From assembly GCA_001579985.1 (NCBI GenBank), contig LRSR01006856.1:1-51638 (forward strand): a stretch of DNA of 51,638 nt, in the 5' to 3' direction. The notes below the pieces were generated by a model that saw only the letters and a program-made list of their open reading frames with translations, searched no databases and was not told the origin of the DNA. The position numbers and the translations under genes are program-made. Position 1 is the first letter of the stretch. Every line of letters begins with the position of its first letter. Shown here piece by piece: positions 11,401 through 22,013 of this stretch. The stretch comes from Hypsibius dujardini. Lineage: Eukaryota; Tardigrada; Eutardigrada; Parachela; Hypsibiidae.

Positions 11401-12893
11401 AATTAAAATTAACTTATATTACGATATTCAATCACATCTATAACCGCGTAGGCAAAGAAGGCAGACAGGATCATGCACAGACCTGCGTACAGACACACAT
11501 AAATACAGACAGGCAGACAGACACATATACAGACACAGAGACACAGAGATAGACAGACAGACACACAGAAAGACACACAGAAAGACACACAGAAAGACAC
11601 ACAGAAAGACAAACATTTTTACGGTCACGTAGACAGGGGCAGAAAAAGGATGAACGGAAGCAAAATTGAAAAATGTTTGTGGAATCGTCCACATATATTT
11701 CCATGTAGCCTGGGCGTCCCTAAGGCACCATATTCAACTACTCGAATTACCCCAAAGGCCAAAATACGACTGAAGTCTTGTCTGAAATTTCTGTTAAATT
11801 TAGATAACGCACTGGGGAAAGAAGAATAAGCGCGTTCGTTCTTCATTTGGCTGTCAGGCAACTTTCCTTTAATTCTCCCGGCTAAATTAACAGTCTGCAA
11901 AAGCCCACTTTCTTCAATTCGTGAAAATAGCAAAATTTGAGAAACAAAAGAATCGAATCATACGTCCGCAAAACGGACGTAATAAACCCCCGAAAAAGGC
12001 GGAAAGAGAAAATTCATCCATCAATCAAATAAATACTGAAAAAAACACAAATAAAATAGATACAATACAGATAAATATAAACAAACAAAAAATTCCAATT
12101 GGGAAAGTGCAAAAACATCACTTTCATCCCAAAACAAATAGTAACCTTAGTATATCTCTGAATAAATAAATAAATAACAAATTAAAAAGATTAATTATCT
12201 TTGTTTCAATCAATTAATCCATCAACTCTCCAAAGCAAAGATAAAATTGCATAAGCTGACAAATATCCATCCATATTCCTCCTAGCTCCAAACACGTTTT
12301 TGTCGTCAGGAATCCAACCAAATACTTTTTCAATTTCACTTTATTGGTACGAAAAGGGGCACAGCGACATGCTAACAACCGGATCGAGAAAAGAAAAAAA
12401 GAATAAAACCGCACCATCCAATCAATCAACCATTCTTCACAAGGGTAAATCTTTCTCAAATTGATCTCCCACTCCGTTCTCTCCATTCTCAACGAACCCC
12501 AGCTCGGGTATAGCATCACCAACATGTATGATACTTTTGAAATAAATAACCACCAACACAATGACGCTTAATGGAGAAAAGGAAGAAAAGGAGTAACGAA
12601 TCAATGCAATCAACCAATCAATCAATGCAATCAACCAATCAACCGTTGCAATCAGCCAATCAACTGTTGCAATCAGCCAATCAACCGTTGCAATCAAAAG
12701 TGAAGCTTCGACATCCTCCACCCCCTTCTCCTTGTCCCTAACTCGCACTTACATAGCAGTTTCCGGATTCCTCGGAGGTCTTATCACAATAATTGACCGG
12801 TGCCAGGCCGGGCAGATAGAAGGCCGACCCGAACGCGATGAGTTGACACGTCAGAAGCAGAGCCAAACAGCCCCGACTCCTTCCAATCGCCAT
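7068..12893 (-). CDS. TM9SF2: TM9SF2-type nonaspanin (transmembrane 9 superfamily)
   Basis: Ten exons in transcript order: 12893-12753, 11043-10597, 10166-10020, 9637-9491, 9395-9240, 8905-8595, 8300-8141, 8029-7878, 7728-7427 and 7117-7068. All have GT-AG borders and matching phases, giving 670 aa; the family is about 660. Residues 1-24 are a signal peptide, followed at once by the diagnostic [13 protein letters not shown]. The luminal domain shows [27 protein letters not shown] and GFPMGCYIT. Nine membrane helices follow (first at about 310-330), with landmarks [54 protein letters not shown] and [12 protein letters not shown]. The C-terminus VKVD-like (SIKVD) fits the COPI/COPII-binding Golgi-retention signal of nonaspanins. 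Known role: Golgi/endosomal trafficking, sorting of transmembrane cargo and glycosylation enzymes. TM9SF4 is the main alternative. The gene is intact; its introns are rich in CTGT repeats. Confidence 0.93.
7190..7412. repeat. (CTGT)n/(CTGC)n tract in the last TM9SF intron
   Basis: Degenerate CTGCCTGT/CTGTCTGT repeats fill the intron at 7118-7426. The long frames over it are artefacts. Confidence 0.85.
8365..8440. repeat. (CTGT)n microsatellite in a TM9SF intron
   Basis: A nearly perfect run of about ten CTGT units with degenerate flanks, in the intron at 8301-8594. Confidence 0.92.
9050..9150. repeat. (ACAG)n-rich tract in a TM9SF intron
   Basis: Degenerate GACAGACA units in the intron at 8906-9239. 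Confidence 0.8.
9676..9890. repeat. 61-bp minisatellite built from ACAG units, TM9SF intron
   Basis: The landmark ACATGTAGACAAATAGACCC recurs at 9697, 9758 and 9819, an exact 61-bp period over at least three copies, flanked by plain GACA repeats. It lies wholly inside the intron at 9638-10019. Confidence 0.88.
10360..10530. repeat. Degenerate (CTGT)n tract in a TM9SF intron
   Basis: CTGTCTGT-like units with many substitutions, within the intron at 10167-10596. Confidence 0.75.
11500..11615. repeat. (ACAG)n/(ACAC)-rich tract in TM9SF intron 1
   Basis: GACACACAGAAA units repeat four times at about 11561-11610 after a degenerate GACA run. This is the last such tract in the window. Confidence 0.85.
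12606..12700. repeat. 21-bp minisatellite in TM9SF intron 1
   Basis: GCAATCA starts recur at 12606, 12627, 12648, 12669 and 12690, an exact 21-bp period with unit GCAATCAACCAATCAACCGTT and few changes. Confidence 0.9.
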
Positions 12894-14100
12894 TTTCCGC
12901 CTGCAAAAAGCCACACTTCCGTTGCCAGGACAAGACCCCAGCAAAAAGCTCAAAAGATACGTAAGATTACAGAAAAGTCGAAAACACCTCCAGCTCAAGT
13001 GTAACATACCTGCCGGGGGAATGGCGTGCAAATTACGACGACAGACGACAGGAAAATGGATGCAAAATGGATCGATTTCCTTCCCTCCGCTGGTTATCAA
13101 TGTTTTTTCACGGACTTTTTTGGAAGATTCTCCTCATCGAGAGGGGTGAGGTGGTGGGAGCAAGAAATGGGGCTTCTTTTGGGCCACGTGGGCTGGCGGA
13201 GCGGTCAGAAACGGATGAGATACGGCGGCGTGAAAATGCCGAGAGAAGAGAAAAGAGAAAAGTGGCCACGACAGCGCACACAAATAAGACTCTTTAAAAT
13301 TCGCTGCTGGTGTCATGATTAAATTTTGTTGACACGATGCACAGCGGAGACGGAGCGGCAGCGGGACGGCTGCACAGCGGAGACGGAGCGGTAGCGGGAC
13401 GGGTGCACAGCGGATGAACGGCGTTCGGCGGCCGTTCCGGTTGATATTTTTACGCCAAGTTAGTGGTATGAGTATAAAGAGCCAGACGGCCACTCAAAAT
13501 TGTGATTGTTCAGAAAATGTTCGAAAGAACGCCCAGTGCATTTTTTAAATTAAAAAATACATCATCCAGGTGGTTGTGAATGAGGATAAAATGTGCAGAG
13601 CTGGGAATGTGACAGCCATTAGAAACTCTTCGACACTGTATTCACCCAAGGACCGTTTGTTTGATTGATTGATTGTTTCTCACAACGACTGCAATTTCCC
13701 ACACCTGCTCCATACAAAACCGATTCCTTACTGGCTACTTTTCCACTTCCTCACAAAAATTGTTTCACAATAAGTTGAACCGATGTATTTTCAATTTTTA
13801 AAAATGAACTTACTGACACAGACGACGACGGCATTCATTGATATCGAGACGTGCGAAGGCGGCATTTGGATTTTTTTAAGCTTTTTTTAACCGCATTATT
13901 ATTATCATATCGTTCATTCAGAAATCTTACATATAAATATGTATTTGTGAGCAAAACTGCCGAGGTAAAAATATTATGACTGCCGACATGAAGAATGCTC
14001 GTAAGAGACATGCACGAATAATTATGTATATTCTAGAAGAATTAGTAAAAACACTATTGGAAATGGGACGAGATCATTCATCACCGGGAGAAAATGTGTG
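12894..14100. other. Intergenic region between the TM9SF gene and the CUB-like gene
   Basis: This holds the 5' flank of the TM9SF gene and the 3' flank of the CUB-like gene. A 33-bp tandem repeat lies at 13339-13413. A GC-rich stretch at about 13140-13440 may be the TM9SF promoter region. I see no coding exon. Confidence 0.6.
13339..13413. repeat. 33-bp tandem repeat, 2.3 copies
   Basis: GCACAGCGGAGACGGAGCGG recurs with a 33-bp period at 13339 and 13372, and a partial third copy starts at 13405. It lies about 450 bp upstream of the TM9SF start codon. Confidence 0.85.
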
Positions 14101-17067
14101 TCATTGATCGCCATCATCATGATTATCAGACACATCCTCGCAGACATTTTCGTCATCCTCGACGTGGGAATCCTCGCTGCTGGAAGTTTCGGTCGCACGT
14201 TGATGTTCGTCAAAGGTGGACACCGGAGTAGAGGAATGTGAATTATATGAATTATATATATATGAATCCGCGTAACTTGGAGGTTCGGTCTCATCGACAA
14301 TCACAAATCCTTGAAATGGTTCCGTATGAGGCAGAAATACTTGAGCTGGTTCGCAACTGCTGCGGGAAAAGTCAATTTCCACGGTGTGAGTGGGGCATGT
14401 CATGCTGACAGGCATGACCACGCCTTCGTTGACTGAATCAAGGCACAGGATAAACATCACTTTAAGGAGGATGCAGCCGTTGATAAGAACTCCAAAAACG
14501 ATGGCGACGATTGCTACGGTTGAGTATGCAGTGGAGGAATCTGCTCAGGAAAACAATTTATAGTTATATACCATATTTATTTATTAAAAAGACACTTTAT
14601 CAATACAATTAATTAACAGGCAAAAGAGATTGACGAGTAACGACTAATGTTTTATAAAAAGCAGAAGTTAACGAGTCAGTCTTGGAAATATTGTATAAAA
14701 CACTTCTCACAATGAACAACAGCCTCATTTGGTAATATATTTGTTCTTCGTTTTAGTTCTACATTAATGGGAGTCAGATTTTATGCATTTTTTGGGCATA
14801 GCAATGATTTAGAGTTACATTTTAACCATTAACGTTCACTCGTAATGCCATGTAAGGCCATTTACACATACTCATTATGTAGTATTGTATAATAATGTAT
14901 AGTCATGCCGTAATATATATAGTACATGTTGTAATCTTTATAGTAATGTATATTTGTATTTGTATAACAATTTGTAGTAATGAATAGTAATATAAAGTTA
15001 TACACGTTGTAATCTATATAGTAATGTATATTTGTATTTGTATAACAATTTGTAGTAATGAATAGTAATATAAAGTTATACATGTTGTAATCTTTATAGT
15101 AATGTATATTTGTATTTGTATAACAATTTGTAGTAATGAATAGTAATATAAAGTTGTACATGTTGTAATCTATATAGTAATATATATTTGTATTTGTATA
15201 ACAATTTGCAGTAATGATAATAATACATAATTATATATATTTAGTAATGCATACACATTTTTTGTATAGTAATGTATAATTTTGTTAGGCTTGTAGTTTT
15301 GTTAGAAATGCCATAGAGAACTTTGCAGTTTCCTGCTAGTTCGTGTCGAAACTATAATTTCAGGGACCGGGACTTATAGTAACTACCTGTATTGTGGATA
15401 ACGGGATAACGATCAGTTGTCATATCGTAGTAATAGGAGTGAGTGTTGTGGGCAGGGCGAAGTCTTTCAGTTTGTATTCGTATTCGACGACTTTTACTTC
15501 GACGAGGACGTGACACACGGCTTTCTGGTAGAGGAGGGCGTGTCCCACTTTGAACTTCTCGCCATATGGAGATATCTGCCGTGGAATTGCTGCAGGCGGC
15601 GTCGAGGCCATTCGATGAGGCGGGATTTAGACCGATGTCTGCGGAATACGTGGACGGACAGTTGATGCAGTCACTGTTGTCGCAGTAGAGCTTTTTCGTA
15701 GTATACCCGGCCAGGGCTTTGCAGTAGTGTGTAAAATATCCACTCGTCTCTGAAAAGATTCCATTATTGTTCGATTAGATTCTTCAAGATAGTGTATCAG
15801 GAATACTTATTTAGAAGTATTGCATGATTAAATAACTACAAATATTTAAATTAAATATTCATTATTAATACTAAAGATTTGTTACTAAATATTTATCACT
15901 AAAATATTTAGAAACATTTATACATTAAATCATTCTATTTTTAAGCTAGACTCCTGGAACTTTTTCTATCTATGCTGCTGCAATATGGCTCTTAATTAAA
16001 TTTGCATGTTAAATCTCAGTGTCTATGCGTGACGTGACATGTGTGACATCTTCCTTGCACTCAAAAGGTCCATTAAGGTCGCAGATTCTTTATAAATATT
16101 TTTCAAATATAGTTTGACGTAAAGAAATCTACTTCATTAATAAATACTCCTAATTCGTTCATGTTGAATTTCAAAAAAGAAACACGTTGCTGCAAAAACA
16201 AATGTGAACTGACTTTGACACTTGAAGTCTTATCTTACCGCTTAGTATGTTGAAGTCCAGCGTGAGTGGAGATCCAAAATCCGCATCAGCTTCCAAGCTA
16301 TCCGGGGAGGTAAAACGAATGGACAAACGAATCTTCTTAACGAAGGCTGACCGAATTTGAGCGACAGATGTTGGCTCGTGGGAAACGAGAACGGGACCGC
16401 CAGGAAGCTGCTTGATTAGCTTGGTGGATTCGACAATGCCACTCGCTCCGTATTCATCCGACGTGAGAGTATCCTCGAAGATACTTATCGAATCGGTGGA
16501 CCGTAAATTTAAATGCCTACACGGAAAATGTATGGATATATTATTATTCTTCAAATTTTGTCAGTAGTTATACATAATTCATAAAATTGTTTCAGAATGG
16601 TTTGCGTGCTCTTAATATACTTACTTGACATTCATGTATATGGCGAATCGGCTGATGCGGTTGACGGTGACGTTAACCGTACAAGATTGCTTAGGATAGG
16701 AGACGAATTTAAAAGTCCCGGCAGATGGACTGCAATTGGGAGGCCAGTAAGCAAAGAGTTGCAGTGTCTGGCCGCAGTAATCATTAAGATCATCTGCAAA
16801 TGTGGCAAATTAGTAATGCACAAAAAAAACAAATGAATCTGACGCGGAGAAATATATACAAATCTTCTTGGTAAATAAGGGAACATTAAAATTCCTTATT
16901 CACTGTGTCAGGAGTGCTGTCGGTTTCGCTTCGCCTATAATAAGTTTTGAAATATATAATTGTATGTCTCATAAGAGCTTACATGTTTTGTATAAGTTCG
17001 GTTCCACAGCTGAGACTGCCGATGATGAAAGCAAAACCATGGATAGAGTCCTAATAAAGTTATCCAT
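14101..17067 (-). CDS. Single-pass membrane protein with CUB-like ectodomain and PPSY tail
   Basis: Five exons in transcript order: 17067-16983, 16793-16625, 16516-16239, 15749-15387 and 14540-14101. They have GT-AG borders and consistent phases, and encode 444 aa. Residues 1-20 are a signal peptide. Residues 29-177 look CUB-like: YCGQTLQLF, paired cysteines, alternating hydrophobic strands, and a DSISIFED segment that resembles the CUB DxxxxYDG motif. A Cys-rich block follows (about 180-235, LYCDNSDCINCPS), then a basic Arg-rich juxtamembrane stretch. Residues 306-331 form one transmembrane helix. The 113-residue cytoplasmic tail is acidic and Ser/Asp-rich and contains PPSY (385-388), a WW-domain ligand motif. 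The Arg-rich part of exon 4 has lower GC3 than its neighbours, and a +1 frame there is also open, but only the chosen frame joins exon 5 in phase. Family unknown; membrane receptor or adhesion protein is inference. A decayed paralogue lies upstream. Confidence 0.68.
14925..15240. repeat. 78-bp AT-rich minisatellite, four copies, in an intron
   Basis: GTTGTAATCT recurs at 14928, 15006, 15084 and 15162, an exact 78-bp period. Because 78 is a multiple of three, the minus strand shows an open frame with a 26-residue Asn/Tyr/Ile-rich repeat. The tract lies in the last intron of the CUB-like gene (14541-15386), so I read it as non-coding. Confidence 0.9.
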
Positions 17068-18771
17068 ACAACCACACGTTCGATACAAGACTTTAGAGAT
17101 CAAATAATAATAAATTTCCGACAAGTCCAAGCAGTTTTGTGGGTTAGAACTTTTGCGGCTGTATTTGCAAATTCACATAATAAGAAATGGATGAGTGGGT
17201 TGATTCTCTTACCTCGCTTTTAAGGTCAGTGTGTGACTGAGAGATGGAGCTTCGAGTAAATGGAAATGACGATCACCGGTATTGTTACACATTTAGCAGA
17301 TTGCGATCCACAACGACAACGGACACCCTGGACTTTCAACTTCCTGCGTGTGAATGCTTGTGCAGTGACGGCTGTCAGGATTAAAATGCGCGAAGGGCAT
17401 GGTAGGGAAGGGGCTTGGGCTAGGTTGGGTTTGGTCAGTATACATGTTTAACGTAAATGTATATATACTTGTATTATGGGAGCTATTAACTGGTGAGTGC
17501 CGCTAATGGGAAGAGGAAGAGAAAGAAAACGAAGACGAGAAACCGCGACACTAATTTTATGTTGTGAGCGTCAAGCCGAAAGCTCGAACGCTCACCATAC
17601 GAATACACAGACACACCAATCATCCAATCATAACATAACACAAATATGTAGTGGGGCGTGGTCTGCGGAGCACTGCCCTAACACTTATATCATATATAGC
17701 GGGCACTTACTGCCTCGGTCAACGCTTTACAAAATAGACCGTGGAAATGACGCATTCCGGGGAATTGATAGCTCTGCTGGAGCCTCGACCATGCACGAAA
17801 AAATTCCGAAAAAGTGGAAATCGAAACTGCCAGCTATGGCGTTCTGAATATGTCTTTCTCTGCGTACAGTAGTAAGCATTCAGCCTCAGCTAGTTTGCCA
17901 TCTTTTTCGAACTGTTGGCAGTCAAAATCTACTGCAGTTCCTAGAGTCTGTTGTACGAGTAAATAGTGCTTGATGCTTCTTTTGCAGCAATTAGCGATAT
18001 CGAACATAGTTTTTTTCAATTGTCAGTTTGATCAAGAGTAAAAAAATACAGGTATAATTATATTAAAACGTACATAAAATAGGTAAAAATTAGATACAGA
18101 TAAATAAATATGAAATAAAATCGAAAATGTATAGAGAAATACACGTAAGTACGTATATATAATAATAATAATAATATATATTTATAGAAATATTAGAAAT
18201 ATTGCTTTTCCAGTCAGCTGGTATTTTTTCGAATGTGCAAGCAATGAAAACATTGCAACTACTACTGTTGAAGAACAATAGTCATTGGCACCAGATGTTT
18301 GGTGCTGTTCCTCGATATGTTGCCATTTTCATGTCCCAGCCGGATTAAACTCGTCGTCCCAAACACGTTAGCCCCAGACAATTTGTCTTGTTCTACGCTG
18401 ACGTACTGTTCATATCAAAATAATGTCCTCGGCAGATATCATGCTATCTGACTTCTTGTTGAGGCAAAGAAACCCATAAAACCCCAGTAGAATAGTCAAT
18501 CGTTCTTCTTGAAATCAGTATGGAAGTTCAAGATTCCCCAGTAGGTGCATACACAGGGGAGCAGTTGTAACATTTAAATAATGCTTTATATATACAAAGT
18601 TCTTTGATGCTCACATTGTGGGCAATGCCAAATAGAGAGTGAGATCATAGAAAGACTGTTCGAGATTTGGCTCAGCATTTTGCCACAATAATCTGCGAGT
18701 TTCATAGTTAGAAAATAAAACCTAGAATAATCGAGAATTTACGAAGAATGAAGAACCTCCGTCTGATACGG
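17068..18771. other. Intergenic stretch; no gene supported
   Basis: This is the 5' flank of the CUB-like gene, mostly AT-rich. Two frames caught my eye: minus 18019-17834 (61 aa, contains LAEAECLLLYAEKDIF) and a Cys-rich minus-strand frame at about 17250-17390. Neither has a recognisable domain or a convincing exon partner. Confidence 0.5.
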
Positions 18772-19618
18772 CTAATAATCCATGAACACTGCGCCCGCAC
18801 CAAGGGTGTCCGCGTAGTCTCTCTGAAACTCGGCGTAAGATAGGGGCTCATCCAAAACGGGGTGCAAATACGGTGGAAAGGGACCAGCGTTGGCGTCGAC
18901 CTGCCCAAGCCCGGAATCAGTGGTGACGTCAATTTCTATGGTTCCAGTGGTGTACATAACTCTACCGGAAATCGTCTGGGGGTGTTCTCTGGACAATGGC
19001 ACACACGTCCCTTGACACAGGCTGCAGATCAGGAAAACAATTCAGGAAAACAATCCAGCGAAGATGGCGATGACGGTCCTCGTGGAGTATGACGTTGATA
19101 TTTCTACACGTTTCAAAATAATTACATCGCATAATGATTTGGGTTCATTTATTGGGACACACATACATGTCATAAACAAATTATATATCACTCATTATTA
19201 CATAAGATCCGATATGTATCTTATACATACACTGTAGTTACAAGCAGAATTATGACTGTGTAAACATAAGTTTAAGTGATTGTCACTGTCATGAACTAGC
19301 ATTATGGTAACGAGTAATAAAGTTCATTTCATAGTTTTATTTCTAAAACATGTATTAGCTTAGTTTGCTTCATAAATTAAAAAAATATTTCCAAATTTTA
19401 AATGACTTGAATTAATTCTTAAATTGTTCCTTCCCTAATTCGAAAGTGAGAAATTAAGTCAACGTAGGATCTGCCTTGTAAAATCTGAGAAGGGAAATTA
19501 TTGAACGACAACTCGCAAAAGCTTGTTTAGGGTCCCTACAAGTCGGAACTAGCAACCCCCATGATAGGACCAGGGCGAAAGAGTCGGATTGTCTGGCCGC
19601 AGTAATCATTGAGATCAT
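18772..19618 (-). pseudogene. Decayed partial paralogue of the CUB-like membrane gene
   Basis: Two exon-like pieces match the intact neighbour. Minus 19618 down to about 19570 reads DLNDYCGQTIRLF, beginning with the same acceptor and phase as exon 2 of the intact gene (DLNDYCGQTLQLF), then diverges and hits a stop. Minus 19103-18772 starts at an acceptor in the same phase as exon 5 and reads YSTRTVIAIFAGLFS, corresponding to YSTVAIVAIVFGVLI of the transmembrane segment, but a TGA interrupts the helix. A diverged tail frame follows. The CUB-like and Cys-rich middle exons are missing. I infer a tandem duplicate that has lost function. Confidence 0.7.
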
Positions 19619-20461
19619 CTATTAATAAATGGAAAAATTAATCACAATATGCGAAGGCAGGCACGGAATAAAGCTCGGGAACATCTGGCAAACTGGATCG
19701 AGTTTGTTGTCACGCCATTTAAAACCCTTTTAGTTCGATTTACTAACTTACATGTTACTTACAACTTTCAGTTCACAGCGACCAGTGTCGATACGTATAT
19801 GTAAGTTCAACCAACAGGAAGTTGAATAGGTAACAAGTTTATTAGACTGAAAGTATACACAGGTAGAGACGAGAACTGGAAGAAAGGAAAGAAGAAGTAT
19901 ATCTGCCACTAAAACTAATGAAACATACGATTATATAGTAAAGTGTTAACTATAGAACTGATAGTAAACAGCACATACATCAGAATTACATACTAGTACT
20001 TAGCTGTAGCAGCAGAATAGGGTTGATAGGGTAGGTAGACTTACTAACGAAGCAAGGTACTAGTGAGTTAAAGAGCTATAATGATTGGATATGGGACTTG
20101 TTGGGCGTGGTCCAACATATAGTACAGCGATTGATAGAGTCCATCCAAAGTAATCCTTATATAAAAAGGCGATATAAGATTTCGAAAGAGTGCTCGTTTC
20201 AAAAGAACAACTATTTTGGTGGGTTTGAGTTTTTTCGGTTGTCAAAAACAAATTGTAGTCCAGAATAAATGAGTGCGATTCACGTTTAATTGCATTAGCT
20301 AGGCCATTTAATACGTGACTGCAGTTGTGTATTGTACTGTGCAGTTGCGGAAGTGACGAAAAATTGTGTTTACAAGTGTGCAGATTGGGATCTTCCAAAA
20401 CATGGACCTTACCCTTCTCAGGCAGATCATCGTTGTGAATGAACGAAACGATTGTGAAGTA
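19619..20461. other. Flank of the mariner element; possible disrupted coding sequence
   Basis: Mostly AT-rich and unremarkable. A minus-strand frame at 20500-20060 (146 aa) runs through the left TIR of the mariner element, so part of it predates the insertion. It contains FTIVSFIHNDDLPEKGKVHV and has no domain I recognise. Confidence 0.4.
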
Positions 20462-22013
20462 CGAGGGGCACTCTGAAATGACTGCAAGTGCAATTTCCAC
20501 AAATTCAACTTTGACTTTTTAATCGGTATTTCACTGGAATCTCTCAATATATTCACCGTCACAATCGATGCACTTCTGCAATCGGATCAGCCACTGCTGG
20601 AGCACAAACAAAAAGCCGTTCTTAGAGAGGTCACGGAGACCATGTGAAACCGCGCCATTGAGCTCACTTTGACTCAAAAACTTTCGCCCTTTAAGCAACT
20701 CTTTCAACTTCGGAAATAAAAAGAAATCTGCAGGTGCCAAATCTCGACTATACGGTGGATGCGGAAGGGTAACCAGTTTATGCTTGCGGAGAAAAGTCTT
20801 GACCAGTGCAGACGTGTGGCACGACGCGTTGTCCTGCGAACAGAACAGTATGCAATCGAGCAATCAATCGACTGCAGAACTGGAAAACAGTCGCGCACAT
20901 TAAGTCCACCCCCTGCAAAGTCAGATCGTCTTGGGCCCACTTAATAATATTTTTCAAATACATGATTCTGGCAACTAATCGAATTTCAAACAAAAACAGA
21001 AAACGTTTGAGACAATGGCGGGCTCTGCCAACCTTTCTTACCTGCAACAGGTAAATTCCTCGAGTTCCTGACTTCGGTCGTTTTTTCCACAGCTTTTGAA
21101 CCACCTTCTGCAGACATTTTCGAACGTAGAAAAGAGAATTCACTGCCTTGTGTCCAGGAGAACGAGTGAAGTTAGTACGAAAGAACACACCCTTGTAGTT
21201 GAAGAATATCAGCAACATCGACTTCTGCACACTCCGCCCACACCGAACGATCGTTGGCCGCGGCTGCCCAGGACGCACCCACATCATCGACATTCTCTTT
21301 GTCATCGGGTCGTAGTACATCCGAGATTCATCTTCCGTCAGGATTCTCCTGAGGAACAATTCGGGGTTTTTACGGCACCTGCTCAGAATTTTCAAAGCGA
21401 AATCCACCCGGGCTTGTTTTTGACCTTCCTGCAGCAAATGAGGGACCCATCTTGCACAGAGCTTTTTGAGACCCAGTTCGTGGTGCAGAATGATATCCAG
21501 AGCAGCAGAGCCGATGCCGATTTCAATCTGAATCTCCTCCCAGGTAGCACGGGGATTCTCGGTGATGTAGCAATCAACGGCTTCGATATTGCGAGGGGTC
21601 ACAGCCGTTGCAGGACGTCCTGGAGATGGGACATCTCCCAGCGTCTTTCTTCCTCTTCTGAACTCTCAAAAGTATCTCCACACAGAATGAATTGAAGGTG
21701 CAAAAACTCCGAAAGTGTTTTTTAATCGTTTGAATGTCTCCAGAGGAGTTTGGCCGTTGGAATAATCGTTGAAAGCAGCTGCCCGAAGAGCATGTTTATT
21801 GCGCTGCATTTTGCAAATGAGCCAATGTTTTCATTTTTCAAAGTGGGCTTTACATTGCCAACTCGCCTGTGGCCAGTTGTCAACCGATTTCGTTCAAACT
21901 TTTTATTCGTCACCCCAATTGGATGTTGTCTCTGTTGAATTGTTGTGAATGAAGTTTTGCATAACCTATTATTTAAAAAAAATGCACTTGCAATCATTTC
22001 AGAGTGCCCCTCG
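20462..22013. mobile_element. Nearly full-length mariner (D,D34D) element, 1552 bp
   Basis: The left end reads CGAGGGGCACTCTGAAATGA and the right end is its exact reverse complement. The TIR extends to about 30 bp with one mismatch. TA dinucleotides at 20460-20461 and 22014-22015 flank the element, the target duplication expected for Tc1/mariner. The single transposase gene is on the minus strand. The near-identity of the ends suggests recent insertion. Confidence 0.93.
20531..21809 (-). pseudogene. Mariner transposase, two exons, one nonsense codon
   Basis: Translation from the ATG at 21809 gives an HTH region (MQRNKHALRAAAFNDYSNG, ETFKRLKNTFG), the mariner linker GRP motif (PSPGRPATAVTPRNIEAV), the first catalytic Asp in ILTEDESR, the second in QDNASCH and the third in PPYSRDLAPADFFLF. 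The last two are separated by exactly 34 residues, hence D,D34D. The frame is open except for a TGA at codon 48 (21668-21666). Between LLQ and DNASC the reading frame is interrupted by 208 bp (21041-20834) that begin GTAAGA and end TTCGCAG and split the gene in phase 0, so it looks like a real intron. The spliced length is 356 codons, close to the usual 345. It is probably inactive because of the single stop, unless that is a recent lesion or read through. Confidence 0.88.

Noticed and set aside
15420-15611. Alternative minus frame (KFKVGHALLYQKAVCHVLVEV) in CUB-like gene exon 4
   Set aside because: It looks protein-like and has good GC3, but it ends in a stop and does not join exon 5 in phase, whereas the chosen frame is open and in phase at both ends.
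17834-18019. 61-residue minus frame containing LAEAECLLLYAEKD
   Set aside because: It reads like protein but has no recognisable domain, start context or partner exon.
21096-21695. 199-residue plus-strand open frame
   Set aside because: It is the complement of the mariner transposase and shows no domain.
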